Shown here in pieces: positions 1-11,624 of a DNA stretch of 64,000 nucleotides. The notes beneath the pieces were generated by a model. The model saw only the letters and a program-made list of their open reading frames with translations. It ran no database searches and was not told the origin of the DNA. Origin of the DNA: Anniella stebbinsi (Eukaryota > Chordata > Lepidosauria > Squamata > Anniellidae); contig JARDYH010000002.1 in assembly GCA_029215795.1 (NCBI GenBank), positions 15,989,001 through 16,053,000 on the forward strand. Direction: 5' to 3'. Every line of letters starts with the position of its first letter. The first letter of the stretch is position 1. Both the position numbers and the translations under genes were made by a program.

Positions 1-144
<144 letters not shown>

Positions 145-149
145 TTATT

Positions 150-166
150 CACACACACACACACAC
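150..166. repeat. (CA)n microsatellite
   Basis: An uninterrupted CA run about 30 bases on the intron side of the TCF4 acceptor at 119/120. On the transcript strand it is (TG)n, close to the polypyrimidine tract. Confidence 0.9.
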
Positions 167-1274
167 TTCCCAGTAACAGCACTTAATCAACAGTGTTAAG
201 GAATTTGTATGCGTGTTCCTCAGAACTGCAAATATTGCAGAACTGTCTTTCCTTTCATGAATAGTTGGAGGATCCTTTTGCAAAAGGAAGTCTAAAGAAA
301 GCAGTTGTGAATACCTGTTTTCCAGCTCTGATACTGTGGCTCTGGTGTATTTTGTGCTGCTTTGGAAGGAAGAATACTTTCGTTGCCTAGAAATTACCAG
401 ATTAACTGCTGCAGGAACTATAACTATGAACAAGCATACACAAGCATTCTGTGATCTATATTCAGGATTATAAATTGTAGTACTAATAGATATTGATGAT
501 GATTACTGAACTGTTCTGTCTTCTTTCCTCTGTCATTCTGAGCATACACCTATGCCGCAAACAAAGATACTAGCCAAGAAAGCAGCAGGAAGCTCCTTTC
601 TTGAAAAAAATCTAGGTTTTCCTGTGTAAGTAAAGTTCCCCATGTTCCAGCCAGAGCTTCCCTTTGTGTCTGGTGTAATGGAACGATACTATGGGTTTAG
701 GTATGGGATGGTGTAGCCACTTACTATATGTAAGTGAACTATATGTAGGTAAGGTTGATCTTTTTTGGTCTTCTGCAGGTGAACACTCAGAGGCATAGTG
801 TCATTCTCAATTAAGAGCAAAATAAATAAATAAAATATCAATGGTCCCACTTCCCAGCATATTTGCTACAAAATAAATCTATACTAAGATTACAAAGATC
901 CCACCCAACTCTAACATCTGATGCGGATAAATATGTGTTTGGCCATTTGTTGAAACAGAATAGATGATCTTTAACATTTTCTTTCTTTCTTTCTTTGTAG
1001 TTATTCATCATACCTTTACTATTGGGCTTTGGGTCTGGTCCATAAACATTTGGTATTTTGCATAAAAAGGAAAAAAGAGACTACATTGGAAGCTGGAGAC
1101 AAATGATAGTTTTTCCCAGAGAGCTGATGGCAGGAGGGGAACATTGTAATTCATGGTGTATATTCTTTCTCTGTCTCTCGGTCTGTACTTCACAGTGAAG
1201 ACAAATTTTGTAGGGCTTTGTAGTGCTACACAAACATGTAAAACCAACCAGAGTAGGGCAAAAGGAATTGCTTG

Positions 1275-1345
1275 TCCACTCAGACATAAATCCCATGGAG
1301 TTCAATCGGACTTACACCCATGTAAGTGCGTACAGGACTGCAACC
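1275..1345. repeat. Short palindromic interspersed repeat (AGTAAG family)
   Basis: Shows the pattern 'cccatggagttcaatcggac' flanked by degenerate AGTAAG-type arms and ending in 'caggactgcaac'. The same pattern recurs at 15651-15740, 28385-28495 and, weakly, 43350-43440. This kind of repeat is widespread in squamate genomes. I do not assign a family name. Confidence 0.6.
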
Positions 1346-1414
1346 TTAATAGTTTTTATTAGGAAATTGCTTCAGACCAAGTCAGACGATTGGTCCACCT
1401 GTCTCATTATCGTC

Positions 1415-1525
1415 TATGCTGAGTGACGGTGCTTCTCATGTGTTTCAAACAGCGATTTTCCTACCCATATCTGGAGATGAATGTGGGACCTTCTGCATGC
1501 AAGTGCTCTACATCTGGGCCTTCTC
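1415..1525 (-). mobile_element. tRNA-derived SINE fragment
   Basis: Contains 'gggaccttctgcatgcaagt' followed by 'gctctac', the antisense of a tRNA-like promoter (box B-like then box A-like when read on the minus strand). It is a decayed member of the SINE family seen more completely at 44403-44605 and 53568-53768. Confidence 0.6.
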
Positions 1526-1728
1526 CTTTATGGTCAGGCTCCAACATGACCTACATCCTGTTTTTAACTGGGCTCCAATTAAATTTGGAAATAATGTTGC
1601 ATGTATATTTATTAATATCACAGGAGCTTTTCAAGGCACAGTAAAAGACCTGGGGCATGGTGGCAATTATTTGGAAGCTTGCAAAGGTAGTAGTAAGTGG
1701 TGTACCATGAGCAGAATATGTAATAAGA

Positions 1729-2054
1729 GGTCCCCTCTACAAGATTTCAATTTGACGCCCAGTTTGCCGATTATGCGCATCTTCTCCCAATCGCTTTTAC
1801 GCCTAATCCCTATACACGGGAGGCGGTGAAGCGCATTACCGGTTGTATGAAACGCGCGTTAAAGTTGTTTCATGTGCAGCATCGCTTGTTTACATGGTCA
1901 TAAGGCGCTTTAACTTGCTATTTAACGTGCATTCGATAATGCGCATAATTGGACAGAAAAAGCGCCTCAACCCCCCGATTTGCGCTCCGTTCATGTGGAG
2001 GTAAAATCAATAGCGCGCTTTGAAAGAGCTTTAAATCGCTCTTGTAGAGGTACC
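1729..2054. mobile_element. CpG-rich MITE, copy 1 (termini CCCCTCTACAAG / CTTGTAGAGG)
   Basis: Bounded by inverted termini 'cccctctacaag' and 'cttgtagagg'. The interior is rich in 'gcgcat' and 'atgcgc' words, such as 'attatgcgcat' and 'aatgcgcataat', and has no coding capacity. It shares termini and interior with copies at 12301-12645 and 48356-48710. Copy 3 shows a 3-bp TTA duplication, which suggests the PIF/Harbinger superfamily. No clear target duplication is visible at this copy. Confidence 0.8.
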
Positions 2055-2383
2055 CCTAAAGGCTTCTCCTCCTGTATCATAGAATTCCCAATTTGCCCCA
2101 GTCGTTCAGATATCCTCACTGGGGTAGGCATCTGAATATAGATCCAGCCTGCAACCCGTAGACACAATCACTGTTGCTGTTATTATTCCTTTGCTATCAA
2201 TGAACCTGCATTTCTGAACGAATGGATAGTTCTGATCTGTTCTTCCAGCAGCAATGGCAGTCCAACATCTATGGGCTTTGTTGATACAATAGGGACCCTA
2301 CAGCAGGATCGTAAAAAGATTTACTAACGCAACTGTGTAGGATTAAAACGCAGGAGCGAGATAATGCCACAGCACTAACCAAC

Positions 2384-2519
2384 CTCTGTATGGATCTGGA
2401 GGTTGGTTTAAGTCAGGAGACGTAGCAGACTGCACTGGCAGCTGTGGAACTGGAACCTGGTTTGGCACGAGCGAATGGCTGCCACGGAGGCCAACTGCAT
2501 CCTCACGATGAGTCCCAAC
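2384..2519 (-). CDS. TCF4: TCF4 coding exon (VGTHRED ... DPYRG)
   Basis: The acceptor on the minus strand reads cctgatccag before GTTGGGACT, and the donor follows G as gttggt. The 136 bases encode 45 residues plus the first base of a glycine codon: [13 protein letters not shown], then [17 protein letters not shown], then SATSPDLN and PPDPYR. This is the proline/serine-rich region between activation domain 2 and the bHLH. Compared with mammalian TCF4 there are a few changes: AVGL for GVAL, LV for LL, and NQPPDPYRG where mammals have NPPQDPYRG. The donor lacks the usual purine after GT (gttggt) and is weaker than the others. The upstream intron is about 32 kb. The exon is certain by homology and phase. 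Confidence 0.96.
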
Positions 2520-2697
2520 CTGGATCAGGAGAGCAAAGGGAAGGAATTAATATGAGAGTTTTAGGTGAAACAGGGAGAAAAACAACAACGCCCAGAGTTG
2601 GCATGGGAAGAGACATTCTGCAAAGAAATGTGGACATTCAAAAATAATGGCAAGGTTCCCTGTAGCTTTTCACTAGAGGGCGCCGAGGTACTGCTAT

Positions 2698-2729
<32 letters not shown>

Positions 2730-4019
2730 GCAAAAACACTTAAGACTCAGTAAGAATGCCGTGCAGCATATTTAGTGACAAATATGGCAGAGGAGCTCAG
2801 GCAGGTAAAACATGAAATTGTCTCTCCCAGGGTGCAGCAGTAGAGAGCACTGATTCGTACCCATCTGTCTTCTATCATGTCCGCCAACAGATCTGACAAT
2901 TATCTTAATGCCCATATGCTTAATTGTGGGCTTCTCAATTCCCTCACTGCTATCAGAAATCCTGCAGGAATTTCAATTTGGCATCCGACTTTCATTTTAA
3001 GGGATAAGATTCTTCGGCCTGCCAGTCCCCCCTCCCTTTCCTACCCCTTTTCATAATGCCAGCTAAGCCTCTGACAGTGGAAGCTACTGAAGTATCTGAC
3101 ATCCAATCCCCCCACCAAATCTGAAGCAAACACAATAAAAAAATATCACCTGGCTTTCCAAAAACTAGAAGCCTAGACCCATTCCAAATTAATCTTCACT
3201 GTTATGTCATTAACCATAGAATTCCAGTTCCAAAAGGGTACTGTACTTGCCAGCACCGTGACTCTGGATAATATATCAATAAAGGTTTTATTAACCACAC
3301 CAGTAATGTCATCATTGTGGGCATGATGATGTCAGCATAATAGTGTTGTTGGCATAATTGATGGGGCCAGTTTAATGGAGACGCCTACTTATTTTATATG
3401 TCATGCTGTTACAGCGCACCTGTAAATTAAATTTGTTACAGAATTAAGGAAAAGAAAAGATACACACAGACATTTTTTACACTATATAACCGCATTATTC
3501 TAAATGTCATACTAAATATTTTCCTAATCAGAAATTTGATCAAAAGTGCTATTTATGTCCTACTAGTGCAACTGTGGCTGCTACAACTAATAACAACGTG
3601 CCTAAAACTATTACATGCTATAGAAGATGACAAGGTTCTTCTGCCTTGCAGGCCTTCAATAAACACAAATATTAAATAATAACAATCCAAACAATGGGAG
3701 TGTTCTTGCTGTGTTGTCACACATTTATTTGAACAGCCTTATAAAGGAGTACAGGGTCATCAGGAACATTGAAGGTATGGTCACACCACTCTGAGGCGGA
3801 GATAAAGAAGATTCTATTATAAGATCAGAGAGCCAAAATCTTACTATGCACAAAATTCTACTATGAGAGAACGAAGCAAAAATGAGATAGTCTTATTGTG
3901 ATACGTTTTAAACACCAAATAGATCTAGTATTGTTTAAATAACATATCCAAATATGATTACTCCTATTCTCGAGACTCTTTCTTTTCAGGTTGGGCACAG
4001 CTTCATCCTACAACATCAG
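2520..4019 (-). other. Start of the 32-kb TCF4 intron, no gene seen
   Basis: Holds a (CA)n-(TA)n run at about 2697-2730 and otherwise AT-rich, apparently unique sequence. Short open frames here have no recognisable similarity and no coding features. Confidence 0.7.
2697..2730. repeat. (CA)n(TA)n compound microsatellite
   Basis: A run of alternating CA followed directly by alternating TA, within the large intron. Confidence 0.9.
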
Positions 4020-4027
4020 AGCTCCTG

Positions 4028-4459
4028 CATAGGTGTGCGCAAGGGGTGTGCCAGGTGTGCCCAGGCACACCCTAATGGCTCAAGCAATAAGTCCGCCACC
4101 GCACCAAAGAACTGTTGCCTCCGAGAGAGAACCATTGCTCGCAGCAGCAGGAGCGAAAAGGAATCGCTTAGCTGGGAGCCTCTCTGCTGGGAGCTAAGCT
4201 TCAAAGAGGCGAGGAGGACCCCTGAATATCACCTCATAAGCCCCTCCATTGCCCAGTGTCACCTCAATGCCCCACCAATGCTAGGGCTTGAGGAGTGTCT
4301 CCTCATCCTACCCAACTGCAAGGGCCCTCCCGTGGTCAGGCAAGCATAAATAAAAAAAAATAAATGTCCTTTATGATTGAGTATTCAATAAATGTTTGCA
4401 TTTTTTTTAAAAAAGTACCTGGGTGCACACCCTAATGAAATGTGCTGTGCATGCCTATG
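4028..4459. mobile_element. Non-autonomous hAT-type transposon with 8-bp target duplication
   Basis: A 432-bp element starts 'cataggtgtgcgcaaggggt' and ends 'gtgctgtgcatgcctatg', so its ends are imperfect inverted repeats (cataggt.tgc / gca..cctatg). It is flanked by the perfect 8-bp direct repeat agctcctg at 4020-4027 and 4460-4467. An 8-bp duplication is the signature of hAT transposons. The interior has no transposase; the open frame that crosses it is not protein-like. It sits in the large TCF4 intron. Confidence 0.8.
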
Positions 4460-4467
4460 AGCTCCTG

Positions 4468-5610
4468 TGAGCCCATAGAATATGGTGTTTTGATTCTCTA
4501 ATGGTATCATTCACTAATCAGTATTTGTGGAGATTAAGAAAACCAAGGAATGTTTCCAATCAGACATAGAAGACAATATAGCCTAATTGTTACCAGGAAG
4601 GCAAGAGTGAAAGATAGATTAAAGAAAATTCTGCCAAATAGGAATCAAGGCCAATAAATAAATAAATTATAAAAAAAGTTCCTACTAGACATAATGCACT
4701 TAATCAAAAGCAAGTTTAAATGACACTCTCCATTGTTTGATGGATGATGAAGTGTATGTACAAACAGGTGTTATATTGAATAGTCCCCAACTAGATTCAA
4801 TGGCCAGGGTTTGAGAAGAAATTCTAGAATATTTGAAAAGAAGAAGCCATCCAGTCTAGAATGTGAAGTAAGAGTCCAAACCTGAGAATCTACAACTGAA
4901 TATAAGTGGTCAGCAACCAGAAACCGCTGGGGCAAAGCCTTCCCCTGAAGAGTGCCCCCTAGTGGCCCCTCAGTTGGCAGATGAGGAGGTGGATAAAGGA
5001 GAAAATGCCTGTGACAACATATTTGCTAGCAAATTATTTTAGAGTATGGATGATGAAGTTTACCACCACTCTCGAACTCGCTGCTGACCAAATTTTGGTC
5101 AGGAAAATTGGTTGCTGACCAAATCTTCACAAAGATAAAAGGCAGCTTTAAAGTAAATGGTTAATAAATCTCAAGTATTTAACAGAGAAGTATGCCTTGG
5201 ATTGGTATAAGGAAAAAAACTGTAGCTAGCTCTATTGTCTCTGTGAACAAACGTAGTTCAGGCATTTAAAACAATTATCTGTTTTCATTCTTGGGTGGTG
5301 CTAGTGAAAGTTTTAGAATGACTTCATCTGGATTTGTCACATGATGTCAACACTGACTTAAAAATGAAAGGAACACATTATTACCAAGACAATGGACTCA
5401 GTCACTCCTGACCGATGTAAATATGGTCATATATTTTAAAAGACCTTTCACCACATTGAAAACCTCTACTAGATGAAGCCCAGAATTTGACAGGATGGGC
5501 ATTGACCAGTGACAAGTGTTGCTTGTTTAGTCTAGTTTACATACAAGAACATTTTTTGGTGACTACCCCCAAGTTGTGTTTTTTTTAAAAAGGGGAATAA
5601 ATTATGAAAG
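4468..5610 (-). other. TCF4 intron stretch without recognised features
   Basis: AT-rich sequence with no exon, RNA gene or recognisable mobile element. A short palindrome-like pair 'gctgaccaaattttggtcag' occurs near 5090-5110. Confidence 0.6.
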
Positions 5611-5916
5611 GAGGACCATATGGAAAGGCAGACAGGGCTCCTGTATCTTTAACATTTGTATTGAACAGGGAATTTCAGCAGGTGTCATTTGTATGTGTGC
5701 AGCACCTGCTGAAACTCCCTCTTCATCGCAACAGTTAAAGCTGCAGGAGCTATACAAGAGTGACCAGTTACAAAGAGGGCTGCAGATTTAACTATTGTGA
5801 TGAAGAGGGAATTTCACCAGGTGCTGCATGCATACAAATGACACCTGCTGAAATTCCCTTTTCTATACAACTGTTAAAGATACAGGAGCCCTGTCTGCCT
5901 TTCCATATGGTCACCC
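5611..5916. mobile_element. hAT-type palindromic MITE (GGTGACCATATGGAAAGG family), copy 1
   Basis: Starts 'ggaccatatggaaagg' and ends 'cctttccatatggtcacc'. The whole element is a long inverted repeat: 'agggaatttcagcaggtgtc' on the left mirrors 'acacctgctgaaattccctt' on the right, and 'gctcctgtatctttaac' mirrors 'gttaaagatacaggagc'. Relatives at 13312-14593, 14066-14491 and 30718-31037 are flanked by 8-bp duplications (the outer one imperfect), so the family belongs to hAT. No target duplication could be defined at this copy. Confidence 0.8.
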
Positions 5917-6929
5917 AAAATAAATGTATCTGGGTGTCTGAATAAATGGGAAAAAAAGAGTATCCTGGCTCTTAAAGAACCACGGAATTGATGGTGGCAA
6001 GAAGTAACCTGGAAGTTTAATTATTCAGTAGAATACTTCAAGGCCACAGCTGAACAATGGGCACAGGTGAGTATTTGGTCCAGTCAGACTTTGGAATGCT
6101 CTGCTCCTACTGAAGAAGCCTAAGATTCCAGATGGCTGTCAGTATGACCCAAATACACCCAACTCAGCCAAATGGATGTTCTATCTGCAGATGCCAGATC
6201 ACAGCTTATAAAATGCTTTGTGTGTGTGAGTGAGTGTGTTTGCATGTGCGTGTAAGGGCAGTAATTTCTGGATGTTCATGTTCAGTGTGTTCTTTGATGA
6301 TTTCTGTCCTTTGCAGTTGGCTGTTTTTGTTTACATTTTGTTTCTGCAGCCCCATCCCAAAGAACATGGGCAAAATCAAATTTGTCTGCTCATGGCAGAA
6401 GATAGAATAGAGGATGATAATGGACTGAAAAGTAGATTAGAAATGAACAAAACTTCCCCACCCATCAACATACCCGCACACCCGCACACACACACACACA
6501 CACACACAACTTCAAGCATGTGTCTGATATCTATTACCCAAAAAATGAGGCAGAACGGATAAGTATATTTATAAAACCATTGGAGAAAGACAGAAAAATC
6601 CTTGAGATTGTTTCATGTGATAAATTTCTCAGCCACGTGGTGAACAAATCCAACTAAGAAACCACAGAATGAGAGGAAGACCTTATTCAGCATCTGATTC
6701 AAAGCACAAGGGTGAATGTTCTGTGAAGTACTGATTGCTCCATTTCGAGTGCAGTCCAGAAGGTCAGCCTGGGCATTGTCAAGCTGCTGTACCAGGCCGT
6801 GAGGGCTTCCAGACATCAAGAACCCAATTTGTTCCTTGTGAAACTCTAGCGATGGCAACAGAATTATGGAATGGCCTGCAGGTGTAGAAGGTTTGATTCC
6901 ATCCAACTCTGGTTTTGTAAACCCTACTT
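5917..6929 (-). other. TCF4 intron stretch with a (CA)n run
   Basis: No gene seen. A TG/GA-rich patch lies near 6219-6250 and an uninterrupted (CA)n run at about 6484-6508. The remainder looks unique. Confidence 0.6.
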
Positions 6930-7165
6930 TTCTTCATATGGACATATGAAGCTGCCTCATGCCATGACCAATGGTCTGTTTGGACCATTATCTACTCAGA
7001 GTTGGAGTAGCTCTTCTAGCTCTCCAAGGAGGGGTTTTCTCCAGCACCAGCTACTAGAGAACATTTCAGTGTTAGTGCTCAGACGTGGGCTTGGGACCTT
7101 CTGCATTTCAAGCATTTGCTCTATAATTGAGCTTTCTGATTGTTATTCTATGGCTCCTCCTCTTT
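6930..7165 (-). mobile_element. tRNA-derived SINE, antisense, degraded
   Basis: Begins 'ggacatatgaagctgcctca', continues 'gaccaatggtctgtttggac' and ends 'gggaccttctgcatttcaag' with 'ctctataattgagct'. This matches, in the same order, the SINE at 53568-53768 (gaagctgccttatactgagt ... ccttctgcatgcaatgcagg ... ctctaccactgagc). The tRNA-like head is at the high-coordinate end, so the element points along the minus strand. Confidence 0.7.
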
Positions 7166-8235
7166 CTTGACATTAACAGTCTCTTTCATCTCTTTTCAGC
7201 TATTTTGCTCACTGGACATTCTCAGGTAGATGCTGTCCCTTGCGGGGATCAAAAATATCCTAAAAAAACTTTCCAAGTTTATTTGCATTCATTTGGCTCT
7301 AAATGACTTGGAATAGTAACTACACATCTTTATGTTTTCTCACTAAAATCCCAAATAACACACATATTCTCTCTCTGCCAGCTCAAAGTTAAAGGCACAA
7401 AGTGAACTGTTTGACATCAGCAACACCAAAATTCAGCTGTAATTCAGTCTTTCTCCACAAGAATTCATTGAGATAACTTATCCATATGTTACTTAAAGGG
7501 CTAACATATTAATGTAGGACAATAAAATACAATGGAAGTTGCAAACCTGTTATGCAATAACTTAATAACCAAATGGCAAACATGTCCTGTGAATCCTCCC
7601 AAATTCTTGAAGAACCTTGCTGGCAAAACAAGCATGGCTTCTTTTGGTTCCATAGTGCTCCTAGATCCAACCCGCCACCACCAAGGCGGTTGTCTGAAGG
7701 GAGACTGCCTGTTGTTTAGTGGAAACTTTAGCTCAAAAGGATGGTATTTATTCTTGGTTTAAGATAAGTTTTCAGCCGGCCTCTCCTCCCACTTCACTGG
7801 CATTTGAAGACATGGGGTCAGAATCATGGACAACTAAAGTGTATAAAATCTTTTCTAAACTGGGTTTCTCTGTGGGCTATTTGATTGCAAGGGACTAGGA
7901 CAGTGCCTGGCTGGAAACCTCAAGATGTATGATTGATACTGGCTTCCAGACCATCACTGAACTAGTGGCCAAGTATTGTTCCAACCTGTTGCGTAAAGAT
8001 TTTACAGTCCTACCTTTACAAATATAAGGGAAATTGCCCTCATAATTGTCTTTTATATACCCATATCATTTTTGATTGCTCTTAACTAAATGCAGATGAA
8101 ACACCCTGCAATTGGAAGTTAAGGGATGCTATAGTGGCCAAGTGAGGGCGAATAGACATTGTCCGGTTAGGTGCCAGAAGGTACAAGAACCGGTTCACTT
8201 TCTTCTGGAATGCCCATTGTATTTAGATTTGAAGA
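7166..8235 (-). other. TCF4 intron stretch, nothing recognised
   Basis: No exon, RNA gene or clear repeat. Short open frames lack any family resemblance. Confidence 0.6.
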
Positions 8236-8375
8236 CTCAGGCCAGATCTACACCAAGCAGGATATAACACTTGAAAGTGGTTTGAAAATGGTATATGGAA
8301 TGTGTCCTGGTCCCCAACAGTTGTCAAGACTGTTATAAATCATCATAAAGCAGTAGTGTAGATCCTGCCTCAGTA
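8236..8375. mobile_element. MITE of the CCAGATCTACACCAAGCAGG family, partial copy
   Basis: Begins 'ggccagatctacaccaagca' and contains 'ccccaacagttgtcaagac' and 'aagcagtagtgtagatcctg'. Fuller relatives lie at 35781-36028 and 50151-50313, with a related palindrome at 23411-23622. Confidence 0.7.
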
Positions 8376-8640
8376 TCGTGGTCTCCTTACTGCTGCTATT
8401 AGAAATAACTTTTTTTTTTAAAAAATGTATTTTTATTGGGTGGGACAGATTATTTTGTAACATATCACATCGCTAAATTTATTAAGTTGGCTCTGGGAAA
8501 AAGGAAGACTTTTATCCTGACAGATTATAATACAGGCCACAAAGCTATCTAATTTAATATTTTTTAGTATACGATCATAGAATGGTTAATAACTTGTTAA
8601 ATTATTACTTATATTCCTATTGTTATATTAGCCTGCTTTT
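8376..8640 (-). other. TCF4 intron stretch, nothing recognised
   Basis: Short AT-rich stretch between two MITE-like elements. No gene or clear repeat was recognised. Confidence 0.5.
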
Positions 8641-8644
8641 TTGT

Positions 8645-8905
8645 ATGTTGACACACTGTGGCTGTTCACATGCCATCACAAGTGATGTGGGTTATTTAAC
8701 CCATGGTGAGGTGGTGGTGTGTGAGGTTGCCATTTTGAATATACAACTATTGCTTGAGGGTTGTCATGTTGTGTGAACCCAGAGAGTTTGGGTTATGCAA
8801 GGGTTAAACAACTCTTACAAACCCATGGTCTATTTTAGGGTTATGCATAACCCACTCTTGGCTGGATTTGCATGACACAACAACCCCCGAGCAGGGGTTG
8901 GATAT
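8645..8905. repeat. Probable palindromic MITE (acaca...tgtcatgttgtgtgaaccc type)
   Basis: Has repeated and inverted words built from 'gggtta', 'aaccca' and 'ggttgtcatgttgtgtgaac', the latter mirrored by 'catgacacaacaaccccc' near 8870-8890. The ends are not sharply defined. It resembles the palindromic element at 58580-59013 in word use, but I cannot show they are one family. Confidence 0.45.
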
Positions 8906-9214
8906 GAAAAGTGGTGCCTGTCGTTCAAACCCAGTCTCTGCATCTTTTTTGCTTTGTGTTTTTAGTTTGATGTACATGCAAAAGCCTAAGCAATAAACGA
9001 AACCAAACCATAGTGCTCGGCAGAAAAATAATGATGAAGGAGCTATAGCAATACTTTAAAAAAATGCTGTCTCCAAAACAGAATGCAATAATCCTATCTG
9101 GTCGGGAACATCATGTGGTATGAAGCTATCAATGGCTATTTGTCACAATGGCTAAATGGCACCTGCAATATCAGAGGCAGTATGGCTCTCAACACCGATT
9201 GTACAAGTGGGAAA

Positions 9215-9340
9215 GCGCTATTGCACTCATGCTCTGTCCTGGGCGTTTGGTGGCCAATGTGGGAACAGAATGCTGAACTAGATGGGGCCTTTGGTCTGAT
9301 CCAGTGCGGCTCTTCTTATGTTCTTATCTGTATGGGCAAT
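9215..9340 (+). mobile_element. CR1 LINE 3' end (plus orientation)
   Basis: Contains 'gctgaactagatggggcctt', 'tggtctgatccagtgcggct' and 'cttcttatgttctta', the typical CR1 3' end of reptiles. It is the reverse complement of the start of the CR1 at 53275-53570. Confidence 0.75.
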
Positions 9341-9899
9341 GGCAACTAAGGTCAAGACGGAATGAGACGTAAAAATGTTTCCACTGAAATAAAGTACTCA
9401 AGCACGATACATAGCTATGTCTATTCTTTTTACGTAATCAGAAGTAAACACAGGAAAGAAGATCTGGATTGGAACCCTAGCTGTGTGTGTGTGTGTGTGT
9501 GTGTGTGGTCTCAGTTCAGCTCACCCTCCCACACACCTGCAGTTTGTTTAAGAAAAAAATCCTATTTGCTTTAATAGGAACATTTATTCATATGTAAATT
9601 TCAGGTGTGGGTCACCACATCCGGTTCAGGACAATAGGGTGCGAAGGGTTAATCTGGATCAGATTCTAAATATGTGTATCTGAAGGGGGTGCTCAGGACA
9701 GGATAGGGATACCGCTGGTGTACTGCATCCACTACCCAACATGATCCCTTCCTGAGCTAACTGGGGTGGCCTCAGAAGTGATGCTGGAGGCCCACCCCGC
9801 CCAACTTCTTGCGCAGGCTGAACATACATGTTGAGGCCAGCCTGCCGGGACTGGCTCAGGAGTTCATGGCTTCTATGGTAACTATGTGTCTGTCCTAAT
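9341..9899 (-). other. TCF4 intron stretch with a (TG)n run
   Basis: Contains (TG)n at about 9483-9507 and otherwise unrecognised sequence. No gene is seen. Confidence 0.5.
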
Positions 9900-10510
9900 T
9901 GGCATCTGATCCCACTCATTCAGCTGGGCACACTGCATTGGGTGGGATAATGGTGATCTGGACTGGAGGAACATTCTACAGCTCTATCGTCATGGACAGA
10001 TCAGTTTAGATTTACTGGGACTTGGAGCCTCTGGAAGTATGGGGGACGGATTAAGATTGTCTGCCCCAGGCGGCTGATGAATTTGAATGATTTTCTAACA
10101 GTGGTGGTAAGACATTTTTCTTTTAAAACAACAACAACAAAATCTCCTAACACCTCCATGGATCCCATTATATTGGATAATTTCTGGCCTGTCTCCAATA
10201 TTCCATTCCTGGACAAGCTGTTCAAGCATGTTGTGCCATCTCAGCTCCAGGTGAGGCAGATTATCCCAAGGGAGCCAGGTTAGCTCTATCTTCATTGTCC
10301 TTCAGCTGGCAGGCAAATACTTTTTTTTATTCAGATGGGCTTTTGGCTTTAAAGCCAATCCTTTGGTGAAGTAGTGCTTAACTCATGGTTGCTATTTATT
10401 TCTTAATTTTATTGATTTGTTTAAATGTATTTGCTTTAATTGTAATCTTGTACTTTTTCTTGTGACTTTTGGTTGCTGTTGGCCACCTTGAGCACTATTT
10501 GTAGTGAAAA
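9900..10510 (+). mobile_element. L2-clade LINE remnant with internal deletion
   Basis: A plus-strand frame at about 10160-10250 reads DNFWPVSNIPFLDKLFKHVV, matching the conserved RT segment N-x-RPVSNLPFL-x-K in L2 elements (the usual R of RPVSN is W here). Within about 100 bases the sequence jumps to an L2-like 3' UTR: tgtttaaatgtatttgcttt, then ggccaccttgagcactattt. So most of the reverse transcriptase has been deleted. A long-dead copy. Confidence 0.65.
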
Positions 10511-11119
10511 GGAGCACTATTTGCAGCCGATCAGCATGGCCATCACCATCTAGTGATGATGACAGGAGATGCAGATGATGGGAATTGTAGTTTGACACAT
10601 CTAAAGGGTGCCAGATGGGGGTAAATCGCAATAATGCAATTATAGCCTGACAGGAAATCAATGGTGATTAATACGTTCAATGCTTTTCCAGAGCTGCCTC
10701 ATCTCCACAATCCCTTTGGCACAGGTTAGAAAACACAGGCTCCTAAGAATATGACATGGCTTGGTTAAAGATTTCTCCTTGACACCCATTTTACTTGCAT
10801 GGAGCACTGCAGTTGGTAAATGCCATTAGGCTATAAGCGTGCTACCCATTTGAAAACAGAACCCCCCTCCCCCACTGATCTGAATTGCGTTTGTGTGCAA
10901 GGACAATGCAGCTTATTGTACATATCCTGAGACCTTCAATAAACAAAAACAACAAAAAGACATTTGCTTCTTATTTTCACTGTCTTTTGTTTACAACAAG
11001 CAGTTCAGAATGTAATTATTGTAAAGCAGAATATTTCTACAGAATATAATGGCGAAAATAGTTTCAATTTTTCAGTCTTTATTTGCTGTATTCCCTTCGA
11101 ATTGTCTCAAAAGCAAGCA
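10511..11119 (-). other. TCF4 intron stretch, one short interspersed repeat
   Basis: About 10520-10625 resembles the common squamate repeat 'catggcca...gatgatgggaattgtagt' also seen at 36035-36140, 42985-43110 and 63150-63210. The rest is unrecognised. Confidence 0.5.
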
Positions 11120-11127
11120 TTAGATTT

Positions 11128-11616
11128 AGGCCATGTCTACACCACGGATTTTTCCCAGGGTAGTCCCTGAGCGTCCAAATGATGCACAGGGGATCCCAGG
11201 GGCAGGCAGGGATGACACCTCAATTTTACAGGGATAACTGGTTGCCCAGTTATCCCGATTTTTCCCGCAGTCCCGGGACCATGGGCTGTGTGGGCGCCGC
11301 TCCCGACTTGTTCCGCCTCCCTGTGAGTAGCGGGGCTCTGAAAACAGGCACGGAGCTGCATGTGGGCAGTCTGTGCCCATCGGGGGTGGTGGGAAAGCAG
11401 GTCCGGGGTGTTTGTTTGCTTTTTACTCACTTCTGTCGATGGAGCACAATTGTGCTCCATCTCTGACAATTCGGGGAAAAAAAGGCACCTGCAATGTTCC
11501 CCTTGCCTTCCAGGATGTCACGCTGGCGTGAGTATGCTGCGGGACGATCCTGGAAGCAGGAAATCCTGGGATCCAACTCCCTGTGCCTCGGAAGGCCTTG
11601 TGGTGTATAAAGGACC
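11128..11616. mobile_element. hAT-like non-autonomous element (GGCCATGTCTACACC family), copy 1
   Basis: Starts 'aggccatgtctacaccacgg', then 'ccaaatgatgcacagggg' and 'cccaggggcaggcagggatg', a layout shared by copies at 15929-16389, 51490-51995 and (inverted) 59938-60398. It ends near 'ggtgtataaaggacc'. Flanks ttagattt and ttagactg agree at 6 of 8 bases, which would fit a decayed 8-bp hAT duplication. It is GC-rich compared with the intron and carries no transposase. Confidence 0.7.
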
Positions 11617-11624
11617 TTAGACTG

